NCBI RefSeq assembly: GCF_022767005.1
Contig: NZ_JALEOV010000103.1
Span: 23,968-87,967 of the forward strand
Direction of reading: 5' to 3'
DNA from: Peptoniphilus sp.
GTDB lineage: Bacteria; Bacillota; Clostridia; Tissierellales; Peptoniphilaceae
DNA: 64,000 nucleotides
In this document: piece by piece, positions 44,741-54,531 of the stretch
Layout of the letters: each line of letters opens with the position of its first letter
Position numbering within the stretch: position 1 is the stretch's first letter
Made by a program: the position numbers and the translations under genes
Notes under the pieces: model-generated
Told to the model about the DNA's origin: nothing
What the model saw: only the letters and a program-made list of their open reading frames with translations
Databases searched by the model: none

Positions 44741-46402
44741 TTAATCACCAATCATTTCCTTTGCAGTTTCTATTGCAACTTCACTTACATTCATACCGCC
44801 AATTAATCTTGCAACTTCTTGTACTCTTTGTTCATAATCTAATTTATCAATTGTTGAAATTGTACTATTGTTTACCACATCTTTTTTAATTGCAAAATGT
44901 GTGTCTGCTAGTGCTACAATTTGTGGCAAGTGAGAAATTACTATGACCTGTCTTTTTTTTGCAACTTCCTTTATTTTATTTCCAACAATTTGTGCAGTCT
45001 TTCCACTTATTCCCGTATCAATTTCGTCAAAAACAAGAGTAGGAATGTTATCTTTTTCAGCGATGATGCTCTTAAAACCAAGCATAATTCTACTCATCTC
45101 ACCGCCAGATGCAACCTTTGCCAAAGGCATTAGATCCTGACCTAAGTTTGGCGCAATTAAAAATTCTATTTTATCGATTCCATCGCTTGATAAATCTTTT
45201 TCTTTCAAGTCAATTTTAAATTTTGCATCTTTTATATTTAATTTGTTGATTTCTTCTTCCACTTTTTTCTCTAAAACTCTTGCAGTCTTTTTTCTATTGT
45301 CGCTAATTTTTTTCGCAATCTTTAAAGCTTCATCTTCAAGATTTTTTATTTTATTTAAAAGTTTTTGCAAGTTGTCTTCAAAATTTTGTAAAAAAACAAG
45401 CCTTTCATTTATTTCTTCGTAAAAAGAATCAATCTTTTTAACATTATTTCCATACTTTAATTTTAAATTATTTACTAAATCGATCCTCTCTCTTAGGTAT
45501 TGAAGTTTTTCCTCATCCACTTCTCTCGAATTAATATATCTGTCAAGTTCCTTTGCGATATCAGATAATCTATATCTAATATCTTCAAGTTCTTCTTCAG
45601 TTGCTTTTAAATCTTTGTTAAACTTTGTAACATCAACTATATTTACGATTATTTTATCTAAAATATCTTCAGCAGATACATTTTCGTAACCGTCATTAAT
45701 AAGCGCCTTTGCTTCTGATAATTTTATTAAAGTGTCAGTCATATTGTTTAAAACATTGAAATCGTCGTAGAGTTCTTGGTCGTCATAATCAGTTAAAGCC
45801 GCATCTTCAATTTCCTTGATTTGATACTCTAATAAATCCATTTCTCTATCTTTGTTTTTTTCTAAACTTGACTTTTCTTGGTATTCACTTCTTAAATCAT
45901 TTATTTCTTGAACAATTTGTCTTATTTTTAAAAGTAAATCTCTTTGCTCTTTGCCAGAAAAATCGTCAATTAATTTCATCTGATTTTTATTGTCCATAAG
46001 TGAAATAGACTCATGTTGTGCAAAAATATCAATTAAATGTGTTGAAATTTTTGATAAAATTTGAGAAGTAACAGTCCTGTTGTTCACTCTAGTAATAGAA
46101 GGCCCTTTTTCTCTAATTTCCTTTGAAATTACTATTAAATCACCTGAATCAATTCCATATTCAGATAAAAGATTTTTTGTCTCATCATCATATGAGGAAA
46201 ACACAGCCTCTATAAAAGCCCTATCTTTTCCCTTTTTTATAATATCCTTATTCGCTCTTTGTCCAAGGACAAGTCCCAGAGAATCTATGATAATTGATTT
46301 ACCAGAACCAGTTTCTCCAGTTAATACGTTTAAACCAGTTTCAAACTCAATTTTCATATTTTCAATTATTGCAAAATTTTCGATATTTAACTCTAAAAGC
46401 AT
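44741..46402 (-). CDS. recN: DNA repair protein RecN
   Basis: RecN is an SMC-like ATPase recruited early to double-strand breaks. The 553-aa protein has Walker A TGETGSGKSIIID near residues 29-41, a long central coiled coil (about 160-380) interrupted by a hinge-like region, the ABC signature VASGGEMSRIML near 430 and Walker B TLVFDEIDTGISG near 458. It starts 8 nt after tlyA, the conserved Firmicutes order (argR, often between, is absent here). Confidence 0.96.
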   Translation of the reverse strand: MLLELNIENFAIIENMKIEFETGLNVLTGETGSGKSIIIDSLGLVLGQRANKDIIKKGKDRAFIEAVFSSYDDETKNLLSEYGIDSGDLIVISKEIREKGPSITRVNNRTVTSQILSKISTHLIDIFAQHESISLMDNKNQMKLIDDFSGKEQRDLLLKIRQIVQEINDLRSEYQEKSSLEKNKDREMDLLEYQIKEIEDAALTDYDDQELYDDFNVLNNMTDTLIKLSEAKALINDGYENVSAEDILDKIIVNIVDVTKFNKDLKATEEELEDIRYRLSDIAKELDRYINSREVDEEKLQYLRERIDLVNNLKLKYGNNVKKIDSFYEEINERLVFLQNFEDNLQKLLNKIKNLEDEALKIAKKISDNRKKTARVLEKKVEEEINKLNIKDAKFKIDLKEKDLSSDGIDKIEFLIAPNLGQDLMPLAKVASGGEMSRIMLGFKSIIAEKDNIPTLVFDEIDTGISGKTAQIVGNKIKEVAKKRQVIVISHLPQIVALADTHFAIKKDVVNNSTISTIDKLDYEQRVQEVARLIGGMNVSEVAIETAKEMIGD

Positions 46403-46409
46403 TTTTCAC

Positions 46410-47210
46410 CTAATCATTTAAATTTTCATAAGCACTATTTACAATTTCACTTGCATCAAAGTTTTCATTAGTTTTATCAGAATTTGACAAATAAATTAAA
46501 AATTCAATATTGCCACTTGTTCCCTTTATTGGAGAATTTGTCAAAGCTAAAATATTTAAATCTAATTCTTTTGCAAGCTCAATTATTTTTTCAATAACTT
46601 CAATATGTACCTTTTTATCTCTTACAATTCCACCTTTGCCAACTTTTCCCTTTCCTGCCTCAAATTGTGGCTTTATTAATGCGACAATTTTGCCCTTTTC
46701 ACCACAAATTTCCTTTGCAATAGGAAGTACAAGTTCAAGGGAAATAAAGGAAACGTCAATGGAAATAAAATCTACTTCTTCAGAAATTAATTCTGTATCA
46801 AAATATCTAATATTTGTTCTTTCAAGTGATACAACTCTATCGTCCATTCTAAGTTTATAATCAAGTTGATTGTATCCAACGTCAATGGCATAAACTTTTT
46901 TTGCACCATGTTTTAACATACAATGTGTAAAACCACCAGTTGATGCACCTATGTCAACGCATACAGAATCTCTTAGGTCTATTTCATAATCGTCAATCAT
47001 CTTTTCTAGCTTATGACCACCTCTTGAGACAAAGGTGTCTTCTAAGCCCTTAATATATATTTTTACATCGTCTTTTAATTGCGCTCCTGGCTTTTCCACT
47101 CTTTCAGTGCCTATAAAAACCTTGCCTTCCATTATTAATCTCTTGGCTTTTTCTCGTGAATCAATTAAGCCTTTTTCAACTAATAATACATCTGCACGTG
47201 TTTTTGCCAT
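46410..47210 (-). CDS. tlyA: TlyA family rRNA 2'-O-methyltransferase
   Basis: TlyA methylates 2'-OH of cytidines in 16S and 23S rRNA (the modification behind capreomycin sensitivity in mycobacteria). The 266-aa protein has an N-terminal S4 domain (RADVLLVEKGLIDSREKAKRL), then the FtsJ-like domain starting with RGGHKLEKMI, SAM loop DIGASTGGFTHCML near residues 91-104 and the ALIKPQFEAGKGKVGKGGIVRD block. The old name hemolysin is misleading. It sits between ispA and recN as in Bacillus yqxC. Confidence 0.94.
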   Translation of the reverse strand: MAKTRADVLLVEKGLIDSREKAKRLIMEGKVFIGTERVEKPGAQLKDDVKIYIKGLEDTFVSRGGHKLEKMIDDYEIDLRDSVCVDIGASTGGFTHCMLKHGAKKVYAIDVGYNQLDYKLRMDDRVVSLERTNIRYFDTELISEEVDFISIDVSFISLELVLPIAKEICGEKGKIVALIKPQFEAGKGKVGKGGIVRDKKVHIEVIEKIIELAKELDLNILALTNSPIKGTSGNIEFLIYLSNSDKTNENFDASEIVNSAYENLND

Positions 47211-48067
47211 TATCTGCTCCTATTTATTAACTTCGCAACAAAACTTTTTAGCAAGTTGTCTTTAAGTTCAAGGCCTTCTAATGCATCATAAGAAATCTTT
47301 GTTAATTCAATAATTTCATTTTTTAGTTCCTCTTTACTCTTGAAGTAAAGCATATTTATTTCACCACTGTCTGGATCCTTGTCTTCATCAAGAAGATCGT
47401 CTTCAAATTGATATGCAATACCAATGGATTCGCCAAACTTAGAAAGTTTTGTGATATTGTCCGCTTCTACACCTGCAATTATGCCTCCAACTACGACAGA
47501 AGCCTTAATGAGAGCACCTGTCTTTAGCTTGTACATATTTTCGCAAATTTCTTCGGTATAATCTGAAACATTAAAATCTATGTCAATAGTTTGTCCACCA
47601 ATCATTCCATTTACACCAGTTGCGTTGTAAATATATTTCATTGCCCTTATTGCAAGTTTTAGGTCATTGATATCTTCAATGTTTTCAATATGTCTTAGGA
47701 GAATTTCCATGGACATATTTAAAAGTCCATCTCCAGCTAAAATTGCAATTCCCTCAGTGTAAACCTTGTGATTAGTTGGCTTTTCTCTTCTAAAATCATC
47801 ATTATCCATTGCAGGAAGATCATCATGAATTAGAGAATAAGTATGTATCATTTCGATTGCAGCAGCAAAGGGAAGAATTTTATCCAAATTATCATCAGAA
47901 AATTCGCAAAAAGTCAAGAGAGTTAACATCGGTCTAATTCTCTTTCCGCCAGAAAATAATGAATATTTCATAGAATCAATGACTTTATGTTGTGAACTTT
48001 CGTCGTATTCAAGTAAGGAACCCAAATAATTGTTAAATTTTTCAAGTAAATTATCTATATCTGTCAT
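47210..48067 (-). CDS. ispA: Polyprenyl (geranyl/farnesyl) diphosphate synthase
   Basis: This 285-aa trans-prenyltransferase condenses IPP with DMAPP/GPP. The first Asp-rich motif is HDDLPAMDND (DDx4D, residues about 78-87), with the chain-length region YSLIHDDL just before it; the second is YQFEDDLLDEDKD. GGKRIRPML near 36-44 is the IPP site. It is downstream of xseB, overlapping by 17 nt, as in most Firmicutes. Precursors come from the MEP pathway, whose last enzyme is encoded at 34-36 kb. Confidence 0.94.
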   Translation of the reverse strand: MTDIDNLLEKFNNYLGSLLEYDESSQHKVIDSMKYSLFSGGKRIRPMLTLLTFCEFSDDNLDKILPFAAAIEMIHTYSLIHDDLPAMDNDDFRREKPTNHKVYTEGIAILAGDGLLNMSMEILLRHIENIEDINDLKLAIRAMKYIYNATGVNGMIGGQTIDIDFNVSDYTEEICENMYKLKTGALIKASVVVGGIIAGVEADNITKLSKFGESIGIAYQFEDDLLDEDKDPDSGEINMLYFKSKEELKNEIIELTKISYDALEGLELKDNLLKSFVAKLINRSR

Positions 48068-48275
48068 CTTTATTGTCCTCTATATATTTAGAATTTTCTT
48101 CTGAAATAGTTTTTATTTTCCCTTCGTATGCCTTTAATGTATTGTTCAAATACTTATAAAGTTCAATGCCTTCTTCGTATTTTTTTATGGAATCTTCAAG
48201 ACTAATGTCCTTAGACTCAAGCTCCTTTATAATTTTTTCAAGCTCTCTAAAAGAACTTTCATAATCTTTTTGCAT
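48051..48275 (-). CDS. xseB: Exodeoxyribonuclease VII small subunit
   Basis: XseB is the 74-aa helical subunit that packs on XseA. The sequence has the conserved FRELEKIIKELESKDISLEDS start, where the two helices come together, and the YEEGIELYKYLN end. It starts directly after the xseA stop and overlaps ispA. Length is normal for the family. Confidence 0.93.
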   Translation of the reverse strand: MQKDYESSFRELEKIIKELESKDISLEDSIKKYEEGIELYKYLNNTLKAYEGKIKTISEENSKYIEDNKDDRYR

Positions 48276-49727
48276 CTAATCCCTCATTTCCACCTTTTGA
48301 ACCTTTGATTTCACACTGCCATCCTTAAATTTTAGAGAAATAATTTCTCCAATTTTAGCATTTTTAGCAGAGTTTATCTCTAAGCCATCCTCTGTAAAAA
48401 TCTCAACTTTATTAATCTTGTCATAGGCTGAATTTAGTCTAATATTTAAAAAATTTAGCCTTTCTTTCTCATTTTTTAATCTCTCTTCTAAATCGTAATT
48501 TAAAATAAATTTTTCATAGTTCTTAAATTTGTCAAATTTATCTTTAATTTGTGAATTAAAATAATAATTTAAAAATTTTTTATTAAAATCTAAACTTTCT
48601 CTATTTTTACTGATTTTAGAATTTAATTTTACAGAAATATTTTTAAGCCTATAAGAATAATTTTCTATTTCCTTTGACTTATTAAGTTTGAAATTTTGCA
48701 AATAAAATCTCTTCTTTTGAAGTTCATAACCATAAGCCTGCAAAATCTTTTTCATAGAATTATTTAGTAAAGTCTCTCTATATAAAAGATCACGAGTCAT
48801 AAAATTTATCTTGTGAACTTGATTTTTTAGAGAAATATTTTTGTACAAATTAAGAAGTTTTAGATGACTGTAACTAATTCTTCTCTCCATTAAATTATTC
48901 AAATCTGATAATTTTTTAGATAATTGTGATAAAATTTCATCTTCACTAATTGTCGCCAGTTCAGCTGCATTAGTAGGTGTCGCTGCCCTAAGATCCGATA
49001 CAAAATCACATATTGTGTAGTCAATTTCGTGCCCTACTGCAGAAATAACTGGTATTTTTGACGCAAAAATTTCTCTAGCAAGTTTTTCATCGTTAAAGAC
49101 AAATAAATCTTCAAAACTTCCACCGCCACGAGCGATTATTATAGTGTCTACTATGTTTACTTCGTTGAAATATTTTACACCGCTAATCAAATTACAACTA
49201 GCTGCATCACCTTGAACAAGACTTGGAAAAATATAAATATCACAGGTTTTATTTCTTTTTCTAAAAAGATTTACAACATCTTTTATGGCTGCACCACTTG
49301 TAGAAGTAATTAATCCAATAGAAGACGGATACTTCTTGATTTTTTTCTTATGAGAAGCATCAAAAAGCCCCTCATTGCTTAGTTTTTCCTTTAATTTCAA
49401 ATATTTTTGGTAGAGATTACCCTTGCCATCTAGCTTGATTTCAGTAGCATACAAAAAAATTCTGCCACTTCTCTCGTAATAAGTAACAGTTCCCCTTGCC
49501 ATAACATTGACGCCATCAAGTAATTCAACATTTACATCATCTTGACTTGCCATTGCATCAATTCGTGCAAACTTATCCTTTAAGGAAAAATAAATATTAC
49601 CATTGTTATGAATATTCACATTTGTAACTTCACCAGTAATGGTAATATCTCTTAGGATGTAATCCATTGAAATCAGCTTTTTGATGTAATTATTAAGTTC
49701 ACTTACATTAAAAGCAGCCTTTGCCAA
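48276..49727 (-). CDS. xseA: Exodeoxyribonuclease VII large subunit
   Basis: XseA is the catalytic subunit that degrades single-stranded DNA to acid-soluble oligonucleotides. I place the start at TTG 49725-49727, just after the nusB stop, with AGGAG 8 nt upstream; it gives 483 aa and the usual AFNVSELNNYIKKLI beginning. The longer open frame reaching to 49874 runs through nusB and is not real. It has an OB-fold domain (ITGEVTNVNIHNNGNIYFSLKD), then the catalytic block with IGLITSTSGAAIKDV and IIIARGGGSFEDL, ISAVGHEIDYTICDFVSDLRAATPT split across the core, and a long Lys-rich coiled C-terminus. Confidence 0.92.
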   Translation of the reverse strand: MAKAAFNVSELNNYIKKLISMDYILRDITITGEVTNVNIHNNGNIYFSLKDKFARIDAMASQDDVNVELLDGVNVMARGTVTYYERSGRIFLYATEIKLDGKGNLYQKYLKLKEKLSNEGLFDASHKKKIKKYPSSIGLITSTSGAAIKDVVNLFRKRNKTCDIYIFPSLVQGDAASCNLISGVKYFNEVNIVDTIIIARGGGSFEDLFVFNDEKLAREIFASKIPVISAVGHEIDYTICDFVSDLRAATPTNAAELATISEDEILSQLSKKLSDLNNLMERRISYSHLKLLNLYKNISLKNQVHKINFMTRDLLYRETLLNNSMKKILQAYGYELQKKRFYLQNFKLNKSKEIENYSYRLKNISVKLNSKISKNRESLDFNKKFLNYYFNSQIKDKFDKFKNYEKFILNYDLEERLKNEKERLNFLNIRLNSAYDKINKVEIFTEDGLEINSAKNAKIGEIISLKFKDGSVKSKVQKVEMRD

Positions 49728-49728
49728 A

Positions 49729-50127
49729 TTAAAAACTCCTATAAATAGTTCCCAAAATTCCGTTAATAAATTTAGGTGAATCGTCGGAACTATATAGCCT
49801 TGCAATTTCAACAGCTTCGTTAATAGAAACCTCAGGTGGAATGTCGTCTTTATATAAAAATTCATAGACAGCAATTCTTAAAATTTGTCTATCCACCTTT
49901 GCAAGCCTAGCCATAGTCCAGCCCTTTAAATTCTTTTCAATTGTCTCGTCAACAGTGTCAAGTTTTTCCAGAATATCTGGTATAACTCTATTGATATAGT
50001 CAGATTCATCACCTAAGAAGTGATTGTTTTCCATAAATAAATTTAGATTCTCTAAAGAAAAATCATTATTTATATCCATGGAAAACAATGCCTGCATTGC
50101 GCCTATTCTTGCTTTTTTTCTACTCAT
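49729..50127 (-). CDS. nusB: Transcription antitermination factor NusB
   Basis: NusB with NusE (S10) binds boxA RNA in rRNA leaders. The 132-aa all-helical protein begins SRKKARIGAMQALFSMDIN (ARxxALQxLFxxD pattern) and ends with DDIPPEVSINEAVEIARLYSSDDSPKFINGILG, the family signature. It overlaps the Asp23-like gene by 4 nt. The asp23-nusB-xseA order is standard in Firmicutes, although the accB/accC genes that often precede it are missing. Confidence 0.95.
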   Translation of the reverse strand: MSRKKARIGAMQALFSMDINNDFSLENLNLFMENNHFLGDESDYINRVIPDILEKLDTVDETIEKNLKGWTMARLAKVDRQILRIAVYEFLYKDDIPPEVSINEAVEIARLYSSDDSPKFINGILGTIYRSF

Positions 50128-50510
50128 TTTACAATCGTCTTTTCAGAATTTTTAACAGCGATGCCTGATATATGAACATTCACTTCAACAACATCAAAGT
50201 CAGTCATATTTTCAATGGCTTCCTTAACTTGTGCTTGCACCCTTTCAGAAACCTCAACGATTTTTATTCCGTACTCAATAGTAATATATACATCTACAAT
50301 AGTTTCTCTTTCGCCAATATTAACTTTAACGCCCCTATTGAAGTTTTTTGTATTTAAAATGTCAGTAACTTGAGACTTAAAGTTAGATCCAACTTTTACA
50401 ACACCATCAACACTCTCAGCTGCAACAGACGCAACTGTAGCGATGACATCTTCAGAAATTTTAACTTTACCTTCAGCCTCATTACCATTAACAAGATATT
50501 TATTATCCAC
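50124..50510 (-). CDS. Asp23/Gls24 family protein (YqhY-like)
   Basis: This 128-aa protein is the second Asp23 member in the window. It shows GKVKISEDVIATVASVAAESVDGVVKVG near residues 13-40 and DVYITIEYGIKIVEVSERVQAQVKEAIENMT near 70-100. In Bacillus the gene before nusB is yqhY, linked to acetyl-CoA carboxylase control; here the acc genes are absent from this position. It is the first gene of the 12.7-kb operon ending at 37.8 kb, with ATG behind GGAGGTG. About 150 nt upstream separate it from truA. Confidence 0.88.
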   Translation of the reverse strand: MDNKYLVNGNEAEGKVKISEDVIATVASVAAESVDGVVKVGSNFKSQVTDILNTKNFNRGVKVNIGERETIVDVYITIEYGIKIVEVSERVQAQVKEAIENMTDFDVVEVNVHISGIAVKNSEKTIVK

Positions 50511-50650
50511 TATTACACCTCCAAATTAACTAAAATAATTATACCAAATACTTTTTATATTATCAATTTATTGCACTTTTCCGCAATTTTTAAAGTTGTA
50601 AAATCTTTCCTTTTAGGATATAAGATAATCCAAAAAATTTTGCAATAAAA

Positions 50651-50697
50651 AGCCTGTGGGCTAATATTTTACATCTACTAAATATAGTCCACAGGCT
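50651..50697 (-). terminator. Terminator overlapping the 3' end of truA
   Basis: On the minus strand AGCCTGTGG (inside the last codons of truA, encoding ACG) pairs perfectly with CCACAGGCT, which follows the stop codon; a TTTTT run comes next. The loop is 29 nt, includes the stop codon, and the upstream arm is coding sequence. Confidence 0.75.
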
Positions 50698-51392
50698 GGT
50701 GCTGTTGGCCCAGCAGCCTTTCTTTTTTTCATTATCAAGGCTTCTTTCATATATTCAATTTCTTTTTGACCTCTTCCAATTTCAAGAGCTGTCCCAGTAA
50801 CTATGCGTATCATGTTTTTTAGAAAGCTCTTAGCAATAAAATCTAAATACAAAAAATTTCCATCTTCAATTACGTCAATTTTTTCAATAGTTCTTATTGA
50901 ATCCTTGACAACTGCACCCTTTCCCATAAAAGAATTGAAATCATGTTCTCCAAGAAGATAGGATAGAGCCTTCCTCATTCTCTCTGGGTCAACTTCATAG
51001 GGGTACTCATAAGCTTTATTTAAAAGTAGCGCATTTCTATACCTAGAGCGGTGTACAACATAACGATATTTTTTTAACTTTGCATCATATCTTGCATGAA
51101 AATCATCAGAAACATATTTTGCTCCAACGACAGAAACATCTTCTGGTAAATTAAAATTTATAACTTTCGGAAGATTTCCAATGTCAATTGTCGTGTCTGA
51201 ATAAAAATTTGCATACTGACCAAGAGCGTGAACCCCTCTGTCAGTTCTTCCTGCGTAAAAAATTTTTACTTCTTTATTTAAAGTTTTTGCTAGACCTTTA
51301 TTTAGTTCTCCTTCCACAGTTCTCTCATCTGGTTGCAATTGAAAGCCATGAAATTTTGTGCCATCGTAGGTTATTTTTATTAAAATATTCAT
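50661..51392 (-). CDS. truA: tRNA pseudouridine(38-40) synthase
   Basis: TruA isomerises U38-U40 in the anticodon stem-loop. The 243-aa protein has YDGTKFHGFQLQPDERTVEGEL near residues 9-30, the catalytic Asp in FYAGRTDRGVHALGQ near 45-59, and the RYRYVVHRSR and GEHDFNSFMGKG blocks. It overlaps ecfT by 4 nt, so it is the last gene of the ECF transporter operon, as ybaF-truA in Bacillus. Confidence 0.96.
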   Translation of the reverse strand: MNILIKITYDGTKFHGFQLQPDERTVEGELNKGLAKTLNKEVKIFYAGRTDRGVHALGQYANFYSDTTIDIGNLPKVINFNLPEDVSVVGAKYVSDDFHARYDAKLKKYRYVVHRSRYRNALLLNKAYEYPYEVDPERMRKALSYLLGEHDFNSFMGKGAVVKDSIRTIEKIDVIEDGNFLYLDFIAKSFLKNMIRIVTGTALEIGRGQKEIEYMKEALIMKKRKAAGPTAPACGLYLVDVKY

Positions 51393-52186
51393 AATTTAGA
51401 AACCAAAATTATTGCTGCAAAAAATATTATATTGCCAACAAAAATAATTACATCCTTCTTGACTATTTTTGATGCATTCATCTTAGTCCTGCCATCTCCA
51501 CCTTTGTAACATCTCGCTTCCATTGCTGTGGCAAGTTCTTCTGCTCTTCTAAAGGAATTTATAAAAAGAGGAACAAGTAATGGAACTAAATTTTTTGCAC
51601 GCTTTACTATATTTCCCGATTCAAAATCTGCACCTCTCGCCATTTGTGCCTTCATAATCTTGTCCGTTTCTTCAATTAGCGTTGGTATAAATCTAAGGGC
51701 AATTGTCATCATCATTGCTATCTCGTGACTAGGCACTCCAATTTTTCTAAAAGGTCTTAGTAGCGACTCGATCCCGTCTGTTAATTCAATTGGAGAAGTC
51801 GTATAAGTAAGTAAACTTGTGCCAAGAACTAATAGAACAAGTCTTATGCCCATAAATACCGCAAGGTCAATCCCTGCTTGTGAAATTTTCAAAAATCCTA
51901 AAGTGTACTTAGCTTCACCTGGCGTGAAAAATAAATTCATAATAAATGTTACAAGGATAATCCATCTCAATGGCTTAAGTCCACGAAGAACTAATCCCAT
52001 TGGTAATTTTGCCACATAAATAATTAATAACAAATAAATTACAACAGGTATATACATATAAATTGAACTAATAAAAAATAGCGATACAATGAATATCATC
52101 ATTGTAAGAATTTTTAATTTTGGATCATACTTGTGAACTAGCGTTTCTCCAGGAAAGTATTGTCCAATTGTAATATCTTTAAACAC
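51389..52186 (-). CDS. ecfT: ECF transporter transmembrane component EcfT
   Basis: EcfT is the scaffold joining the two ATPases to any of several vitamin-binding S components. The protein of about 265 aa has five to six membrane segments and two coupling Ala-Arg motifs, MARGADF and MEARCYKGG, the latter near the C-terminus. I choose GTG 52186, with GAGAGG 8 nt before; the GTG 9 nt upstream is too close to it. The start overlaps ecfA2. No S component is in the window, consistent with a shared group II system. Confidence 0.94.
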   Translation of the reverse strand: MFKDITIGQYFPGETLVHKYDPKLKILTMMIFIVSLFFISSIYMYIPVVIYLLLIIYVAKLPMGLVLRGLKPLRWIILVTFIMNLFFTPGEAKYTLGFLKISQAGIDLAVFMGIRLVLLVLGTSLLTYTTSPIELTDGIESLLRPFRKIGVPSHEIAMMMTIALRFIPTLIEETDKIMKAQMARGADFESGNIVKRAKNLVPLLVPLFINSFRRAEELATAMEARCYKGGDGRTKMNASKIVKKDVIIFVGNIIFFAAIILVSKL

Positions 52187-53045
52187 GAGAAACACCTCTC
52201 AAATATTTTATTAGTGACTCCTTGGCTTCTTCAACTGTTATTGAGTCTTCGTTAATATCAAGTCCCTTTTTCTTCAATGCTCTCATAAGAGATGTGATTT
52301 GTGGAATTCCAAGTCCAACGGAAAGAAGTTTGTCTTCATTTCTAAAAATTTCTCTTGGGTTGGAATCTAAAAATACTTTTCCCTTATCCATTACAATAAT
52401 TCTTTCTGCAATTTTTGCCACATCTTCCATAGAGTGAGAAACTAGAATGACTGTAATTTTTCTTTTTTCGTGAATACTTTTTATTTCACTTAAAATTTCG
52501 TCTCGGCCTCTTGGGTCAAGTCCTGCAGTTGGTTCGTCAAGTATTAAAACCTTTGGTTCCATTGCAAGTACACCAGCTATTGCGACTCTTCTCTTGAGTC
52601 CACCTGAAAGTTCAAAGGGAGATTTGTCTTTATAAATTTCATATTGAAGACCCACAGAATCCATAGAAGATTTAACCCTTTTTAAAACTTCATCTTCATC
52701 TAAATCTAAATTTTTCGGTCCAAAGGCAATATCTCTCTCTATGGTTTCTTCAAAAAGTTGATACTCTGGATATTGAAACACTAAGCCTATTTTTTTTCTA
52801 AGTTCTGTTAAATTAGAGCTAGATTTATCAACTTTAGTTCCATCTACAATTATTTCTCCACTACTTGGCTTCAAAAGACCATTTAAATGTTGAATAAAAG
52901 TTGATTTTCCAGATCCCGTGTGACCAATTAGTCCAATAAATTCATTTTCTTCGATGCTTAAATTTAAGTTATCTATTGCTATCTTCTCAAAGGGAAGACC
53001 TTCACTGTAAATATGTGTTAAGTTTTTAATTTCTATAAGTGACAT
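52179..53045 (-). CDS. ecfA2: ECF transporter ATPase EcfA2 (EcfA')
   Basis: This 288-aa ABC ATPase has Walker [13 protein letters not shown] (residues about 35-46), the Q-loop [22 protein letters not shown], signature [19 protein letters not shown] (SGGxKRR, typical for EcfA2), Walker [14 protein letters not shown] and the switch His in VSHSMED. With EcfA1 it forms the heterodimer that powers vitamin or metal uptake. It overlaps both neighbours. Confidence 0.95.
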   Translation of the reverse strand: MSLIEIKNLTHIYSEGLPFEKIAIDNLNLSIEENEFIGLIGHTGSGKSTFIQHLNGLLKPSSGEIIVDGTKVDKSSSNLTELRKKIGLVFQYPEYQLFEETIERDIAFGPKNLDLDEDEVLKRVKSSMDSVGLQYEIYKDKSPFELSGGLKRRVAIAGVLAMEPKVLILDEPTAGLDPRGRDEILSEIKSIHEKRKITVILVSHSMEDVAKIAERIIVMDKGKVFLDSNPREIFRNEDKLLSVGLGIPQITSLMRALKKKGLDINEDSITVEEAKESLIKYLRGVSRV

Positions 53046-53860
53046 ATTTCCTTCACCATTTCTTCGATATTTAAAACTTCTGTGGAAATTTCAATACCTT
53101 CTTTTTTTAATTCATGTGCAAGTTCCGTTACTTGTGGAACATCTAATCCCAATTTTTTTATTTCTTCGACATGAGAAAAAACTTCTCTAGGATTTCCTCT
53201 AAGCACAATATTTCCATCTTCCATTACTATAACTCTATCGCTAATTGCAGCCTCTTCCATGTAGTGAGTTATTAGGATGATAGTTTTGTTTTCTTCCTTA
53301 TTTAATTTCACAAGAGTATCAATTACTTCGCGCCTTCCACTTGGATCAAGCATGGCAGTTGGTTCGTCAAGTATTATATACTTTGGGCTCATTGCAAGAA
53401 TTCCAGCTATGGCAACTCTTTGTTTTTGCCCACCAGATAAAAGGTGAGGTGCATTTTTTTTGTAATCAATCATGCCGACATCAAGTAATGCCTTGTCCAC
53501 CCTTCTTCTAATTTCTACTGGATCAACTCCAAGATTTTCAGGACCAAAGGCAACTTCATCTTCAACTATAGTCGCAACTAATTGATTGTCAGGATTTTGA
53601 AAAACCATGCCCGCATTTCTTCTAATATCCCAAATTTCTTCTTCATTTTTTGTATTCATTCCATCTACAATTACGTCGCCTTCGCCTGGAATTAAAAGTC
53701 CATTTATAAGCTTGGCAAGAGTTGACTTACCTGAACCATTATGTCCAAGTAATGCCACAAACTCTCCTTCATTTATTTCTAAATCAATATTTTTTAAAAT
53801 TTGTTTTGCATTTTCGTCTTCATAATCATATTTAAAAGACAAGTTTTTTATGCTAATCAT
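53033..53860 (-). CDS. ecfA1: ECF transporter ATPase EcfA1 (EcfA)
   Basis: This 275-aa ABC ATPase is the first gene of the ECF operon. It has Walker [12 protein letters not shown] (residues about 36-46), Q-loop [26 protein letters not shown], signature [18 protein letters not shown], Walker [17 protein letters not shown] and ITHYMEEA. The ATI.EDDVAFG-type stretch separates EcfA1 from EcfA2. The usual rplQ upstream is missing; instead mpg lies 53 nt away on the same strand. Confidence 0.95.
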   Translation of the reverse strand: MISIKNLSFKYDYEDENAKQILKNIDLEINEGEFVALLGHNGSGKSTLAKLINGLLIPGEGDVIVDGMNTKNEEEIWDIRRNAGMVFQNPDNQLVATIVEDEVAFGPENLGVDPVEIRRRVDKALLDVGMIDYKKNAPHLLSGGQKQRVAIAGILAMSPKYIILDEPTAMLDPSGRREVIDTLVKLNKEENKTIILITHYMEEAAISDRVIVMEDGNIVLRGNPREVFSHVEEIKKLGLDVPQVTELAHELKKEGIEISTEVLNIEEMVKEICHL

Positions 53861-53913
53861 TACATCACCTTTACATTAACCTATTATAAATTATAAGTTA
53901 ACAAAAATCCACA

Positions 53914-54531
53914 TTATTTAACTGAAATATGTTGACTGTTCCCTATGTAAAATCTAAGTGGAAGATCTGCATCCTCTTCCGCATAATCTATACCAATTCT
54001 TTTTGAAGTAATTATATTTTTCACTTCTTCGCCATCTTCTATATAAAGATAATCGGGAGATAGAATTTTTCCATTTAAATTTCTATCAATATTAAGAGCT
54101 AAAGAAAGCTTTCCTGGTCCATTGCTTATGTTTTTTCTTTGATAATTTGAAAGTTCTTTATAGCTTTTTCCAAATCTATTAATAGCAAATCCATCAAAAT
54201 TTTCTAAGGGTTCAACTCCACGAATAAGCACTGCTTCTGGTTCTCCTTCATTCTTTGTAACAATATTTAAAAGATTGTACATTCCATAAATTAAGTATAC
54301 ATAGATATGGCCGCCATCCTTATATAAAATTTTATTTCTCTCAGTAATTTTCCCACCATAGCTATGACAAGCTTTGTCTTTAAGACCTAGATAAGCTTCA
54401 GTCTCCACAATTTTTGCATAGAAAAAATTACCAGAAATATTTCTGATAATTTTCTTTCCTAATAAATTTTTTGCAACTTCAACTGTATCTCTTCTAAAAA
54501 AATCAGTTTCTAGTATTTTTCCATGCATCAT
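53914..54531 (-). CDS. mpg: DNA-3-methyladenine glycosylase (AAG/MPG family)
   Basis: This 205-aa monofunctional glycosylase removes alkylated purines. The family blocks are visible: FFRRDTVEVAKNLLGKKI near residues 12-29, KIVETEAYLGLKDKACHSYGG with the base-flipping Tyr and catalytic Glu near 40-60, HIYVYLIYGMYNLLNIVTKNEGEPEAVLIRGVEP near 77-110 and NGPGKLSLALNI near 138. The gene overlaps the upstream YkvA-type gene by 29 nt. Confidence 0.92.
   Translation of the reverse strand: MMHGKILETDFFRRDTVEVAKNLLGKKIIRNISGNFFYAKIVETEAYLGLKDKACHSYGGKITERNKILYKDGGHIYVYLIYGMYNLLNIVTKNEGEPEAVLIRGVEPLENFDGFAINRFGKSYKELSNYQRKNISNGPGKLSLALNIDRNLNGKILSPDYLYIEDGEEVKNIITSKRIGIDYAEEDADLPLRFYIGNSQHISVK

Noticed and set aside
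49728..49874. Longer N-terminus for XseA
   Set aside because: It would run through the end of nusB in another frame, and the family start AFNVSELN directly follows a TTG with an AGGAG site at 49727.
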